Positions 40,808 to 49,985 of a stretch of DNA of 64,000 nucleotides are shown here, in pieces. Source of the stretch: CAVRUD01 sp963849635. Its GTDB lineage: Bacteria > Chloroflexota > Chloroflexia > Thermomicrobiales > UBA6265. The stretch covers positions 186,001 through 250,000 of the forward strand of contig CAWKIA010000025.1 in NCBI GenBank assembly GCA_963849635.1, given 5' to 3'. Positions within the stretch are counted from its first letter, which is position 1, and every line of letters starts with the position of its first letter. Both the position numbers and the translations under genes were made by a program. The notes beneath the pieces were generated by a model. It did not search any database, was not told where the DNA came from, and worked only from the letters and a program-made list of their open reading frames with translations.

Positions 40808-41404
40808 ATGCTGGCGGTCAACGATGCTCTCGACGCAATCTACCTCGGCGCCTTTTTCTTCGGCATCCTTTTCGTCCTGGCCACCATCGTGCTGGGCTCC
40901 GTCGACGTCGGCGGACACCACAACGGGGAATTCGGTCCGTTCAACCTGAGCACGATCCTCGGTTTCGTTGCCTGGTTTGGCGGAATCGGCTACCTCGTCA
41001 AGAACGGGCTCGATGGTCCGGCCATCCTCAGCATCATCGCGGCGATCCTCGGTGGTCTGGCTGGAGCGGTGGTGGTCTACACACTGCTTGTCAGACTGAT
41101 CGTGCCGTCGGATAAGCCGCTCGATCCCAGGGACTACGAGTTGCCAGGCACCATTGGGCGGGTCTCCTCCTCGATCCGCCAGGGTGGCGTCGGCGAGGTG
41201 TTATTCGAGCAGCAAGGAGTCCGCCAGGTCTCGGCCGCCAAGAGCGTCGACGGTGAAGCGATTCCACGTGGATTGGAAGTCGTAATCCTGCGGTCGGAGC
41301 ACGGCATCGCCTACGTGCAGCTATGGGAATCACTGCTCGCTGAGCATGCCGAGTCCGCTCCCTCGCTCGCCAGCGGAGAAGGTGTTCCGGTGGCGCGGGT
41401 GTGA
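40808..41404 (+). CDS. NfeD-like membrane protein
   Basis: 198 residues. Three hydrophobic segments occupy about residues 10-100 (FFGILFVLATIVLG, ILGFVAWFGGIGYL, ILGGLAGAVVVYTLLV). A small soluble domain follows with GTIGRVSSSIRQGGVGEVLF and GEAIPRGLEVVIL, the OB-fold pattern of NfeD. AGGAGG lies six bases before ATG 40808. NfeD proteins are usually encoded next to flotillin-like proteins, and the flotillin gene follows after 158 bp. They are thought to organise membrane microdomains. Confidence 0.85.
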   Translation: MLAVNDALDAIYLGAFFFGILFVLATIVLGSVDVGGHHNGEFGPFNLSTILGFVAWFGGIGYLVKNGLDGPAILSIIAAILGGLAGAVVVYTLLVRLIVPSDKPLDPRDYELPGTIGRVSSSIRQGGVGEVLFEQQGVRQVSAAKSVDGEAIPRGLEVVILRSEHGIAYVQLWESLLAEHAESAPSLASGEGVPVARV

Positions 41405-41562
41405 GTTTCCACTTGTCCCCCAATCAGCACGATCTCCTGAAGCGTAAGGAAGGAAGGCGGAAGGATTGACTGGGACAGTGGTGCTGTGCTGAGGCACACG
41501 ACGCTTAGATATGGGTTCAAGGGGCCAACGACGTAACCGGTGGCCAACGAAAGGAACGGAAA

Positions 41563-43150
41563 ATGGGCGGACTCATCGTCATCGTTATCGGATTGGTCTT
41601 CGTCGTCTTAGCGATTCTGGCGATCTCGGCGACGCTTTTCCGCAAAGTGGGGCCGAACCAGGCGCTGATCGTCTACGGATTCGGCGGCACCAAGGTGATC
41701 AAGGGGAGTGGCAAGGTCGTCTGGCCGATGGTGCAGCAGTCGAGAGAGCTCTCCCTGGAGCTCATGAGTTTTGACGTAGCGCCTACCCAGGATCTCTACA
41801 CGAATCAGGGCGTGGCGGTGAACGTCGAAGCCGTGGCTCAGATCAAGGTCAAGTCCGATCCGGTGAGCATCCTGACCGCGGCCGAGCAGTTTCTGACGAA
41901 ACCGACGGAGGAGCGTAAGGCGCTGATCCGCCTGGTGATGGAAGGCCATCTACGCGGCATCGTCGGTCAACTCACGGTCGAAGGGATCGTGAAGGAACCG
42001 GAGATGGTCGCGGACCGGATGCGCAGCAACGTTGCCGATGACATGAGCAAGATGGGCCTCGAGGTCATCTCGTTCACCATCAGGGAAGTCCGGGACGGCA
42101 ACGATTACATCCTCAATATGGGCCGCCCGAACATTGCGTTGGTCCAGCGTGAGGCTGACATCGCCACTGCCGAGGCCGACCGCGACACGGCGATCAAACG
42201 CGCCAATGCTAGCCGGGAGGCGCGCATCGCCGAGGCCGTCGCGCAGCAGGACGAGGTCATCGCCCGAATGGCGAGCGAGACCAAGCAAGCCGAGGCCACC
42301 CGCGACCTCAACTTGAAGCAAGCGGAATACGCCGCGTCCGTCCAAACCCAGAAGGCCGCGGCCGACAAAGCCTACGAGATCCAAACTAACATTCAGCAGC
42401 AGCGGGTGATCCAGGAGCAGGTCAAGATCGACGAGGTCCGGAAGCAGGGAGAGATCGCGGTCCAGGAGGCCGAGATCCTGCGGCGCGAGAAGGAACTAAT
42501 CGCGACCGTTCTGCGCGCCGCTGAGGTCGAACGGCAGCGGATCGAAACTCTGGCCGAGGCCGACAAGCAGCAGCAGGTGCTCCATGCGACCGGTCAGGCC
42601 GAAGCGGTGAGGCTGGCCGGTCAGGCTCAAGCCGAGGTGATTCGGGTCCAGGGTCTGGCGGAGGCCGAGATCATCGATGCCAAGGGTCAGTCCGAAGCCC
42701 GCGCGATGACCACCAAGGCGGCAGCCTACCAGGAGTACAACCAGGCCGCGATCGTCGATCGAATGCTCGGCGAGCATGCCCGAGATCGTCAAGGCGCTGG
42801 CCGAGCCGCTGTCGCGGGTGGATAAGATCACGGTCGTCTCGACCGGCGATGGCAATGGCAACGGCGCGGGCACGGGGATCAACCGTGTTACCGGAGACAT
42901 GACCCAGATGATCGCCCAGGTACCGGCGATCCTGGAGTCGCTGACCGGTCTCAACCTCGCCGACATGATGGGCGGCGTCGCCAAGGTTCGCGAAAATCGC
43001 GATGACAGCGCCTACCAGAACGGCAACAGCGGCGCGGCCGGTCACGCGGCGACAGCGGTCGTGGCCGCCCCGGCACCTCCGACTGCCAAACCCGCCAACA
43101 AACCGGCGGCCACCGAGGAGCCGACCCAGGCACCTGAGGTCGATCAGTAG
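41563..43150 (+). CDS. Flotillin-like SPFH/Band 7 protein (one frameshift)
   Basis: About 528 residues after repair. One N-terminal membrane helix (LIVIVIGLVFVVLAILAI), then the SPFH domain (KVGPNQALIVYGFGGTKVIK and LRGIVGQLTVEGIVKEPEM). A long Ala/Glu-rich coiled coil follows (about residues 190-400, with KQAEATRDLNLKQAEY and repeated AE pairs), typical of flotillins. One extra base near 42775 separates AAIVDRMLG from MPEIVKALAEPLSRVDKI. The C-terminus is Pro/Ala-rich. It pairs with the NfeD-like gene and is followed by a terminator. Confidence 0.85.
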
Positions 43151-43174
43151 GTCTTCTTCAACACTGCATATGGA

Positions 43175-43211
43175 CGTGGGGGCGCCTCATTCGAGGCGCC
43201 CCACACGTTTT
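43175..43211 (+). terminator. Intrinsic terminator after the flotillin gene
   Basis: GGGGCGCCTC pairs with GAGGCGCCCC around a 4-base loop, with flanking GTG/CAC, followed by CACGTTTTC. Confidence 0.75.
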
Positions 43212-43358
43212 CAGGATCGGCCGGACGGCCACGCTTGATGGTCTGGCGGCGAAGTCGAACGAGCGTGCTATCCTTGCGCGGATGGTGGCCTAACCGCCCG
43301 TCGCCCCGTGCGCACCCCACCATTTTTCGGGGCGTTTTGGAATGTGGAAAGTGGTCGG

Positions 43359-43949
43359 ATGGCCGACGATGCGTTTGAAACCGGTTCCGGCCCGGCCCTC
43401 GAGGCGCAGCGGCTCCGAGTTGAAGCAATAGGGCAGCCCGGGCAACGCCGGTTTCGTCTCCTGGCCGTAGTCGATGGCGACACCCACATCGTGTGGATGG
43501 AGAAACAGCAGTTGCAGGCGCTTGGGTTGGCGCTGGAGCAGCTGTTGGAGCAATTGCCTGACGGTGGGCCCGATTTGGGCCCGGCGAATCTTCCCCTGGA
43601 CTTTGACACCCAGACCGCCAGCCAGTTCCGCGCGGGTCGTATGGAACTGGGCTATGACGAGCGCCGCGACCGACTGGTCATCGCCGCCCACGATATGCAG
43701 CGCGACGACGACGATGACGATGACGATACGATTGACTTGGAGCGGAGCCGACCTAACTTCGCCTGCCGCCTGACCCGCGCCCAGGCCCGGGAGATCAGCG
43801 CGGATGCCGCCGCGGTCGTCTCCGCTGGCCGGCCGCGGTGCACGATGTGCGGCCAGCCGATGAGCCCTGAGGGTCACACCTGCCCACACATGAACGGTCA
43901 CCTGCCGCTCGTCCTCGACGATGCCGAGGTGGACGAGGACGCCGAATAA
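43359..43949 (+). CDS. DUF3090 family protein
   Basis: 196 residues. It follows the DUF3090 pattern: GQPGQRRFRLLAVVDGDTHI, WMEKQQLQALGLALEQLLEQ, an FRAGRMELGYDERRDRLVIA strand pair, and a C-terminal zinc ribbon-like RPRCTMCGQPMSPEGHTCPH. A run of eight Asp residues from a (GAC/GAT) repeat sits near residue 115. ATG at 43359 with GGAAAGTGG upstream. In Actinobacteria and Chloroflexota DUF3090 genes often sit near phosphatase or SCO1664-type genes, which are not seen here. Function unknown. Confidence 0.8.
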   Translation: MADDAFETGSGPALEAQRLRVEAIGQPGQRRFRLLAVVDGDTHIVWMEKQQLQALGLALEQLLEQLPDGGPDLGPANLPLDFDTQTASQFRAGRMELGYDERRDRLVIAAHDMQRDDDDDDDDTIDLERSRPNFACRLTRAQAREISADAAAVVSAGRPRCTMCGQPMSPEGHTCPHMNGHLPLVLDDAEVDEDAE

Positions 43950-44110
43950 GAGGCGCGCCAATCGTGAACTGGGCAGCCTCACCATCAATCATTTGATGGC
44001 GTACAGCCAAAGGTATTGCGGTTTGGATTGAAGCGGGTCTCATTCGCTTGCGGTTGTGCAGCCGAGCGTCGTCAGCTACGATCGTTAGCCCTTACGAAAA
44101 CGTCTCGTGG

Positions 44111-44139
44111 TTGACACGCCTATCCGAACCGTCTAGGAT
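44111..44139 (+). promoter_or_regulatory. Promoter of the ilv-leu operon
   Basis: Consensus -35 TTGACA and -10 TAGGAT separated by 17 bp. Transcription should start near 44146, about 40 bases before the leader peptide start. Confidence 0.82.
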
Positions 44140-44187
44140 GACAGAAGGAATCGTGCAAACGTGACCGAAAGCGCAAAAGAGAGACTG

Positions 44188-44289
44188 ATGAACACGTTCG
44201 TGGCTCGCCCAAGCTCCATCATTATTGGCCTCGTACTTATCGAGCTCCCAGTAGGGAGCTATTCGTGTTGGCGAGGCCCGAAGCACTAG
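44188..44289 (+). CDS. ilvL: Branched-chain amino acid leader peptide
   Basis: 33-residue peptide, too short for ordinary gene finding. Codons 11-22 read IIIGLVLIELPV: four Ile, three Leu and two Val codons in a row of twelve. It lies between the operon promoter and an intrinsic terminator, before ilvB. The Gly14-Leu15-Val16 codons overlap RNA segment 1 of the attenuator, and the peptide stop codon lies nine bases after segment 2. A ribosome stalled at the Ile/Leu/Val codons would mask segment 1, while one that finishes would mask segment 2. This is the arrangement of classical ilv attenuators. The ribosome-binding site is weak (GAGAG). Confidence 0.85.
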   Translation: MNTFVARPSSIIIGLVLIELPVGSYSCWRGPKH

Positions 44290-44355
44290 CGCAGCGCGCA
44301 CCAAGATGAGCACCGACGGCGGTGCGACGGGCCTCCCGAATAGGGGGGCTTTTTT
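44227..44355 (+). promoter_or_regulatory. Ribosome-mediated attenuator of the ilv-leu operon
   Basis: Four segments are visible. Segment 1 GGCCTCG (44227-44233) pairs perfectly with segment 2 CGAGGCC (44272-44278). Segment 2 GAGGCCCG (44273-44280) pairs perfectly with segment 3 CGGGCCTC (44328-44335). Segment 3 GCCTCCC (44331-44337) pairs with segment 4 GGGGGGC (44343-44349, one G-U pair), followed by six T. Pairings 2:3 and 3:4 exclude each other. An extra perfect hairpin (AGCTCCC/GGGAGCT, 44243-44260) sits just after the Ile/Leu/Val codons and may pause polymerase. Confidence 0.85.
44331..44355 (+). terminator. Attenuator terminator before ilvB
   Basis: GCCTCCC/GGGGGGC stem with a 5-base loop and T6, 162 bp upstream of ilvB. 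Confidence 0.85.
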
Positions 44356-44516
44356 GTTGTCCTCTGATCGACGCGGCAAGCCGGCAAGACGGCTAGTAAC
44401 GACGGCAAACGGGTTCCTGCCGCAACGGCGCGGCGCGAGGTCACCGAGTGGCCCACGGCAAGACAGAAGACGGCGGGTCTTACCGCCGCCAGTGAGCAGG
44501 ATCAAGGAGAACGATC

Positions 44517-46301
44517 ATGGCGGTTGCCAGTCCTCCCAATCGCGGCACCATCGCCCCGCTGGCCGCGCACTCGGGTTCGCTGGGGCGGGCAATCTTCGAG
44601 GCTATCGCCCGGGGTGAGCAGCCGACACTCACCGGGTCCGAGATCACCTGCGCCAGCCTTGTCGCCGAAGGGGTGACGACCGTCTTCGGCTACCCCGGCG
44701 GCGCCGTAATCCCGCTCTACGATGCCCTGCCGCGATTCGATCTGCATCATGTCCTGGTTCGGTTCGAGCAGTGGGCCGCACTCGCCGCCGATGGCTATGC
44801 TCGCGCGACCGGCAAGGTCGGCGTTTGCATTGCCACCTCCGGCCCTGGCGCCACCAATCTCGTCACCGGCCTCGCCAACAGCCAACTCGACTCCGTGCCG
44901 ATCGTCGCCATCACCGGCCAGGTGACGCAGGCCCTCATCGGCCGGGATGCCTTCCAAGAGGTCGACATCACCGGGATCACCTTGCCGGTGACGAAGCACA
45001 ACTATCTCGTGCAGACGGCGGCGGATATCGCCCCCACGATCAAAGAGGCATTCCACCTGGCCGCCTCCGGTCGGCCGGGACCGGTCCTGGTCGATATTCC
45101 CAAGAGCGTCTTCCAAGCAAACGCACCGTTCTACTACCCAGAGAGTGTCTCCCGCCGCGGCTACCAGCCATCTCACACGCCGAATATGCGCCAGGTCCGG
45201 CTGGCGGCCGAGGCGATCAACTCAGCCAAGAAGCCGCTCATCATGGCGGGGCACGGTATTTTGCTCTCCGGTGGCACGGAGGAGTTTCGACAGTTCGTCG
45301 AGCGGACCGGCATGCCGGTGATCTTTACCTTGCTGGGCCTCGGCTGCTTCCCGGAGGATCATCCGCTCGCCCTGGGCCTGATGGGCATGCACGGGCACAA
45401 GCATGTCAATGACGCGCTCGAAGAGTGCGATCTGCTCGTGAATATTGGCGCCCGCTTTGACGACCGGGCAACCGGGCGAATTGACGGCTTTGCTCCACAT
45501 GCGAAGGTGGTCCACGTCGACATCGATCCAGCCGAAATCGGCAAGAACGTAGTGACCGCCGTGCCGGTCGTTGGGGATGCGCGCGAGGCATTGCGCCTCC
45601 TGCTGGGCGAGGTCCAGGAGCGCCGCCACGATTCGTGGATGGGCTGGATCGATTCCCGGCGGAATCGGGTGCTCGAAGCCGCCCTGGAGGACCTGCCGAC
45701 GACACCCGAGCCGTACGCAATCGTCAAAGCCATCGCGAAGGCAACCAACGGCGAGGCGATCGTTGCCACCGATGTCGGCCAGCACCAGATGTGGACCGCC
45801 CAGCACTTCGGATTCAATCACCCTGACCGAAATATCACCTCCGGCGGCCTAGGCACGATGGGCTTTGGCCTGCCGGCCGCCATCGGCGCCAAGCTCGGCC
45901 GGCCTGACCTGGAGGTCTGGGCGATCGTCGGTGACGGCGGCATCCAGATGTCGCTGAACGAGTTCGCGACCGCCGTTCAGGAAGGGCTTGACATCAATAT
46001 CGCGATCATCAACAACGGCTACCTGGGCATGGTCCGCCAGTGGCAAGACCTCTTCCACGGAAAGAACTACTCCGAAGTCCAGATCTCCGCACCGGACTTC
46101 GTCAAGCTCGCTGAGGCCTATGGCATGACGGGGATCAGGGTCACGACCGACGCCGAGATTGTGCCGGCCATCGAAAAGGCGCGGAGCATCCCCGGTCCGG
46201 TCCTGGTCGAGTTCGTGATTACCCCGGAAGCCAATGTCTACCCGATGGTGCCGCCAGGCGGAAGCAACTCCGAGATGTGGCACGAGCGGTTCGAGGAGTA
46301 G
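44517..46301 (+). CDS. ilvB: Acetolactate synthase large subunit
   Basis: 594 residues; condenses two pyruvates, or pyruvate with 2-oxobutyrate, in Val/Leu/Ile synthesis. PYR domain: TVFGYPGGAVIPLYDAL and the catalytic-Glu segment VRFEQWAALAADGYARATGK. FAD-binding middle domain, then ThDP motif GDGGIQMSLNEFATAVQEGL ending in INNGYLGMVRQWQ. GxG-type FAD residues are present. ATG at 44517 with AAGGAGA upstream. First structural gene after the attenuator; ilvN follows after a heptamer repeat array. Confidence 0.95.
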   Translation: MAVASPPNRGTIAPLAAHSGSLGRAIFEAIARGEQPTLTGSEITCASLVAEGVTTVFGYPGGAVIPLYDALPRFDLHHVLVRFEQWAALAADGYARATGKVGVCIATSGPGATNLVTGLANSQLDSVPIVAITGQVTQALIGRDAFQEVDITGITLPVTKHNYLVQTAADIAPTIKEAFHLAASGRPGPVLVDIPKSVFQANAPFYYPESVSRRGYQPSHTPNMRQVRLAAEAINSAKKPLIMAGHGILLSGGTEEFRQFVERTGMPVIFTLLGLGCFPEDHPLALGLMGMHGHKHVNDALEECDLLVNIGARFDDRATGRIDGFAPHAKVVHVDIDPAEIGKNVVTAVPVVGDAREALRLLLGEVQERRHDSWMGWIDSRRNRVLEAALEDLPTTPEPYAIVKAIAKATNGEAIVATDVGQHQMWTAQHFGFNHPDRNITSGGLGTMGFGLPAAIGAKLGRPDLEVWAIVGDGGIQMSLNEFATAVQEGLDINIAIINNGYLGMVRQWQDLFHGKNYSEVQISAPDFVKLAEAYGMTGIRVTTDAEIVPAIEKARSIPGPVLVEFVITPEANVYPMVPPGGSNSEMWHERFEE

Positions 46302-46305
46302 ACGG

Positions 46306-46379
46306 AGTTTCAAGTTCCAAGAAGTGAGGCGCAAGTCACTTGGACCTTGAGACTTGGAACTTGAGACTTGGAACTTGAT
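46306..46379. repeat. Inverted heptamer array between ilvB and ilvN
   Basis: Right arm: six consecutive 7-bp units ACTTGGA, CCTTGAG, ACTTGGA, ACTTGAG, ACTTGGA, ACTTGAT (46338-46379). Left arm TTTCAAG, TTCCAAG (46308-46321) is their reverse complement. The array begins a few bases after the ilvB stop and ends before the ilvN ribosome-binding site. Confidence 0.85.
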
Positions 46380-46398
46380 TCTCGTCTAGGAGTTTGAG

Positions 46399-46989
46399 AT
46401 GAGTACGTCCCGTCATACGCTCGTCGTTCAGGTCGAAGATCAACCCGGGGTGCTCAACCGGGTGGTCTCCTTGATGCGGCGCCGCTCCTTCAATATCGAC
46501 TCGATCACGGTCGGGCACTCGGAGATTCCGGGCGTTTCTCGAATGACGATCGTGGTGGATGGAGAAGCGAACGACGTCGAACAGGTCGGGAAGCAGCTCT
46601 ATAAGCTGATGGAAGTCCTGAAGGTCACCGACCTGGACGACTCCAACTGCCTGGCGCGCGAGCTCGCACTGATCAAGGTGGCAGCTAAAGCTCAGCACCG
46701 GGGCGAGATCCTGCAGATTGCCCAGATTTATGATGCCCGCGTCGTCGACGCGAGCCCAAGCACGCTGCTGCTGGAGATGACCGGCACCGAAGACAAGATC
46801 GATTCTCTGCTGGCCATGCTGCGCCAATTTGGCATCCGGGAGTTGGTGCGCACCGGCCGGATCGCGATGGTCCGGGGTGCCTCGACCGTCAGCGCCAAGC
46901 CGGCGACGGCCACGTCGCCGAGCGTCAGCAATGGCACCAACGGCCGCTCGGCGGAGATTCCAGTGGAAATCGTATCGATTGCAACTTGA
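46399..46989 (+). CDS. ilvN: Acetolactate synthase small regulatory subunit
   Basis: 196 residues. The N-terminal ACT domain (HTLVVQVEDQPGVLNRVVSL, RSFNIDSITVGHSEIPGVSR) binds valine for feedback control; the second domain has CLARELALIKVAAK and IRELVRTGRIAMVRG. It is longer than the usual 160-170 residues because of a Ser/Thr/Ala-rich tail of about 35 residues. AGGAG lies about seven bases before the ATG. It is followed by a hairpin at 47005 that may reduce read-through to ilvC. Confidence 0.93.
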   Translation: MSTSRHTLVVQVEDQPGVLNRVVSLMRRRSFNIDSITVGHSEIPGVSRMTIVVDGEANDVEQVGKQLYKLMEVLKVTDLDDSNCLARELALIKVAAKAQHRGEILQIAQIYDARVVDASPSTLLLEMTGTEDKIDSLLAMLRQFGIRELVRTGRIAMVRGASTVSAKPATATSPSVSNGTNGRSAEIPVEIVSIAT

Positions 46990-47004
46990 CCGGTTAGCGA
47001 TCAC

Positions 47005-47038
47005 GGAACGCCGCCACACCGGGCGGCGTTCCTCTTTA
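47005..47038 (+). terminator. Hairpin between ilvN and ilvC
   Basis: Perfect 11-bp stem GGAACGCCGCC/GGCGGCGTTCC with a 6-base loop, followed by TCTTTACTT. A partial terminator or an mRNA processing signal inside the operon. Confidence 0.55.
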
Positions 47039-47190
47039 CTTCGACTTTTGGCCAGGAACGCCGCTGTTCCCAATCGTCCACCGGTCAGGCGACTATAGCG
47101 CGCTTCAGCACAAAATCATTGACGTGTGGTGAGATGGGCCCGCATGCGCGGGCGTAGCAAGACCCGGACTATCCGGGGTGGAGAGTAACG

Positions 47191-48219
47191 ATGCCCGCGG
47201 TGATCTACTACGATCAAGATGCCGATCTTGGCCGCCTTGCCGGCAAGACGGTCGCCATCATCGGCTATGGCAGCCAGGGCCATGCCCACGCCCTCAACTT
47301 GCGTGACTCGGGCGTGAAGGTCGTGGTCGGTCTGCCAGAGACGAGCAAGAGCCGGGCGGCGGCTGAGGCCGAGGGACTGACGGTCCACACCCCTGTCGAG
47401 GCCGCCGCGGCCGCGGATGTGGTGATGCTCCTTGTCCCGGATCACATTCAGAAATCGGTCTTCGACGACATCAAAGGCAATCTGACCTCCGGCAAAACCC
47501 TCATGTTTGCGCACGGCTTCAACATCCACTTCGGCCAGATCGAGCCGCCCCCGGGCGTTGATGTCTCGATGGTCGCGCCAAAGGCTCCTGGTCACCGCGT
47601 GCGCGAACTCTACGAAGAGGGCATCGGCGTTCCCGCCCTGATCGCGGTCGCGCAGGATGCGTCCGGCGAAGCGAAGGCTAACGGGTTGGCCTACGCCAGG
47701 GGGATTGGCTCGACCAGCGCTGGCGTGCTCGAGACGACATTCAAGGAAGAGACGGAGACCGATCTCTTCGGCGAGCAGGTCGTCCTCTGCGGCGGTGTTT
47801 CGGCCCTGATTCAGGCGGGATACGAGACGTTGGTTGAGGCAGGATACGAGCCGGAGAGTGCCTACTTCGAGTGCCTCCACGAGCTTAAGCTGATCGTCGA
47901 CCTTATCTACGAGGGCGGCTTGAATTACATGCGCTACTCGGTCAGTGACACGGCCGAGTACGGTGATTACTACGCCGGCCCTCAGATCATCAACGAGCAG
48001 GTGAAGGCGACGATGAAGGAGATCCTGGGCAAGGTCCAGGACGGCACCTTCGCCAAGGAATGGATTGCCGAAAACCAGAATGGTCGGGGCCACTTCCTCG
48101 CGATGCGTCAGGCCGCCCAGGATCACCCTATTGAAAAGGTCGGCGCCGAACTCCGGGCCATGATGCCCTGGTTGAAGAAGGGCAAGGTGCCGGCGGCGGC
48201 GTCATCAATTCGAAACTAG
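47191..48219 (+). CDS. ilvC: Ketol-acid reductoisomerase, class I
   Basis: 342 residues; NADPH- and Mg-dependent isomerisation and reduction of acetohydroxy acids. Rossmann loop VAIIGYGSQGHAHALNLRDS near residue 23; MVAPKAPGHRVRELYEEG; the metal-binding acidic residues in EETETDLFGEQVVLCGG and CLHELKLIVDLIYEGG. Length and pattern are class I. GTGGAGAG precedes the ATG. It lies 201 bp after ilvN with an intervening hairpin, so it may have extra regulation. Confidence 0.95.
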   Translation: MPAVIYYDQDADLGRLAGKTVAIIGYGSQGHAHALNLRDSGVKVVVGLPETSKSRAAAEAEGLTVHTPVEAAAAADVVMLLVPDHIQKSVFDDIKGNLTSGKTLMFAHGFNIHFGQIEPPPGVDVSMVAPKAPGHRVRELYEEGIGVPALIAVAQDASGEAKANGLAYARGIGSTSAGVLETTFKEETETDLFGEQVVLCGGVSALIQAGYETLVEAGYEPESAYFECLHELKLIVDLIYEGGLNYMRYSVSDTAEYGDYYAGPQIINEQVKATMKEILGKVQDGTFAKEWIAENQNGRGHFLAMRQAAQDHPIEKVGAELRAMMPWLKKGKVPAAASSIRN

Positions 48220-48298
48220 CCGCGGCGGTCGTTGGGGTGGCGCGCGGCAGTCAGCCCGCGCCACTTCTCCCGCCGATCTGAACAAGGAGCAGGAACCC

Positions 48299-49864
48299 GT
48301 GAGCGAATCGACCGGCCAGCCTGACGTAGCCAATCGCGACCCGCGGAACCGCGTCATCATCTTCGACACGACGCTTCGTGATGGAGAGCAGTCCCCTGGC
48401 GCGACCCTTACCGCCGACGAAAAACTCGAAGTAGCCGACGCGCTGGTAGCTCTCGGCGTTGATGTGATTGAAGCGGGATTTCCAGCCGCATCTCCCGGCG
48501 ACTTCGAGGCGGTCCGCGCGATCGCCCAGCGGTCCAAGGGTGTGGTCATCGCCGGGCTTGCCCGGGCGGTCGAATCGGACATCGAGCGGGCGGCCCAGGC
48601 GGTCCGGGTGGCGGAAGCCGCCCGGATTCACACGTTCCTCTCCTCCTCTGACATCCACCTCCAGCACCAGATGCGAATGAGCCGCGAGCAGGCGCTGGAC
48701 CGAGTGACGGCCTGCGTCTCCTACGCGCGGTCATTCGTCTCGGACGTCGAGTTTTCCGCGATGGACTCGACTCGCTCCGACTGGGACTATCTGGCGGAAA
48801 TGTTCAAGCGTGCCGTCGAGGCGGGCGCGACCACGCTCAACGTGCCGGACACCGTCGGATACACGACGCCGGACGAGTATTCGGCTCTGATGCGCCACCT
48901 CCGGGAACGTGTCCCTGGCATCGAGAATTGCATCATCTCCGTCCACTGCCACGACGACCTGGGCATGGCAACCGCGAATACTCTGGCGGCAGTTCAGGCG
49001 GGCGCCCGTCAGGTCGAAGTGACGATCAACGGGATCGGCGAGCGGGCAGGCAACACCTCCCTGGAGGAGGTGGTGATGGCGATCCGCACCCGACCCGACA
49101 CCTACGGCGGCACCTGGACTGGCGTCATGGCTGAGCGACTGGTGCCGACGAGCCGGATCGTCAGCACGCTGACCGGAGTGGTCGTGCAGCCGAACAAGGC
49201 GATCGTCGGGGCAAATGCGTTTGCGCACGAGTCCGGTATCCACCAGGACGGCGTGCTCAAGGAGCGCACAACCTACGAGATCATGGACCCCGCCGATGTC
49301 GGTTGGGAAGGAACGAAGCTCGTCCTGGGCAAGCACTCCGGCAGGAAGGGCTTCAAGGCGACCCTGGACGACCTCGGTATCCGACTGGCCGAAGATCAGG
49401 TGAACGAGGTCTATAACCGCTTCCTGGTGCTCGCCGACCGGAAGAAGACCGTCACCGCCGCCGACTTGATCGCCCTCGTCAGTGATGAGCTCGATACTCC
49501 CGGCGACGGCTTTACCCTCAATCGCTGGAACGCCAGCCTTGGCAGCGCCGGACCTGCTACCGCCAGCGTGATTATTACCCGCGGCGATGGCCAGTTCACC
49601 GGCGACGGCGAGGGCAACGGCCCGGTCGATGCCCTCTTCAAGGCGATCGAGGCCGCCACCGGAATTGAGAACGAGCTGATCGCCTACCACGTCGAAGCTG
49701 TGACGCCGGGCGAGGACGCCCAGGGTCAGGTTCAGGTTCGGATCAAGGTCGGGGACACGGTCTACACCGGCCACGGCTTAGCCACCGACATCGTCGAGGC
49801 TAGCGCCCGCGGCTATCTGGCCGCGCTGAGCAAAGTTCAGATGAAGGAAAAGGCGGCGGTGTAA
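48299..49864 (+). CDS. leuA: 2-isopropylmalate synthase
   Basis: 521 residues; first committed step of leucine synthesis from 2-oxoisovalerate and acetyl-CoA. The N-terminal TIM barrel shows IIFDTTLRDGEQSPGATL and VSVHCHDDLGMATANTL with the metal-binding HxH. NGIGERAGNTSLEEVVMAIR and the C-terminal allosteric LeuA dimer domain (about residue 375 onward) follow, so leucine feedback is likely. GTG start at 48299 with AAGGAG upstream. No ilvD in this operon. Confidence 0.95.
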   Translation: MSESTGQPDVANRDPRNRVIIFDTTLRDGEQSPGATLTADEKLEVADALVALGVDVIEAGFPAASPGDFEAVRAIAQRSKGVVIAGLARAVESDIERAAQAVRVAEAARIHTFLSSSDIHLQHQMRMSREQALDRVTACVSYARSFVSDVEFSAMDSTRSDWDYLAEMFKRAVEAGATTLNVPDTVGYTTPDEYSALMRHLRERVPGIENCIISVHCHDDLGMATANTLAAVQAGARQVEVTINGIGERAGNTSLEEVVMAIRTRPDTYGGTWTGVMAERLVPTSRIVSTLTGVVVQPNKAIVGANAFAHESGIHQDGVLKERTTYEIMDPADVGWEGTKLVLGKHSGRKGFKATLDDLGIRLAEDQVNEVYNRFLVLADRKKTVTAADLIALVSDELDTPGDGFTLNRWNASLGSAGPATASVIITRGDGQFTGDGEGNGPVDALFKAIEAATGIENELIAYHVEAVTPGEDAQGQVQVRIKVGDTVYTGHGLATDIVEASARGYLAALSKVQMKEKAAV

Positions 49865-49922
49865 GGGGAGAGGACCTCACCTCCTACCTCCTCTCTCCCC
49901 TAGCCCACTGCGGTGGAGAGGG
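49865..49922. repeat. Purine/pyrimidine palindrome after leuA
   Basis: GGGGAGAGGA faces TCCTCTCTCCCC around a CTCACCTCCTACC core, starting directly at the leuA stop. The pyrimidine stretch shows a loose 7-base period (TCCTACC, TCCTCTC, TCCCCTA). Confidence 0.55.
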
Positions 49923-49985
49923 GCGTCAGGTGGCGCCGTTTCCGGGATCGCCGTTCTCCCCACTATGTAGTCAATTGAAGGAACC

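Noticed and set aside
43690..43735. GAC/GAT triplet repeat as a separate repeat element
   Set aside because: It is in frame and encodes an Asp run in the DUF3090 protein.
43950..44110. tRNA gene before the ilv operon
   Set aside because: No cloverleaf or CCA-end pattern could be built from the sequence.
48731..49774. 347-codon open frame on the minus strand
   Set aside because: Antisense to leuA, no recognisable motif.
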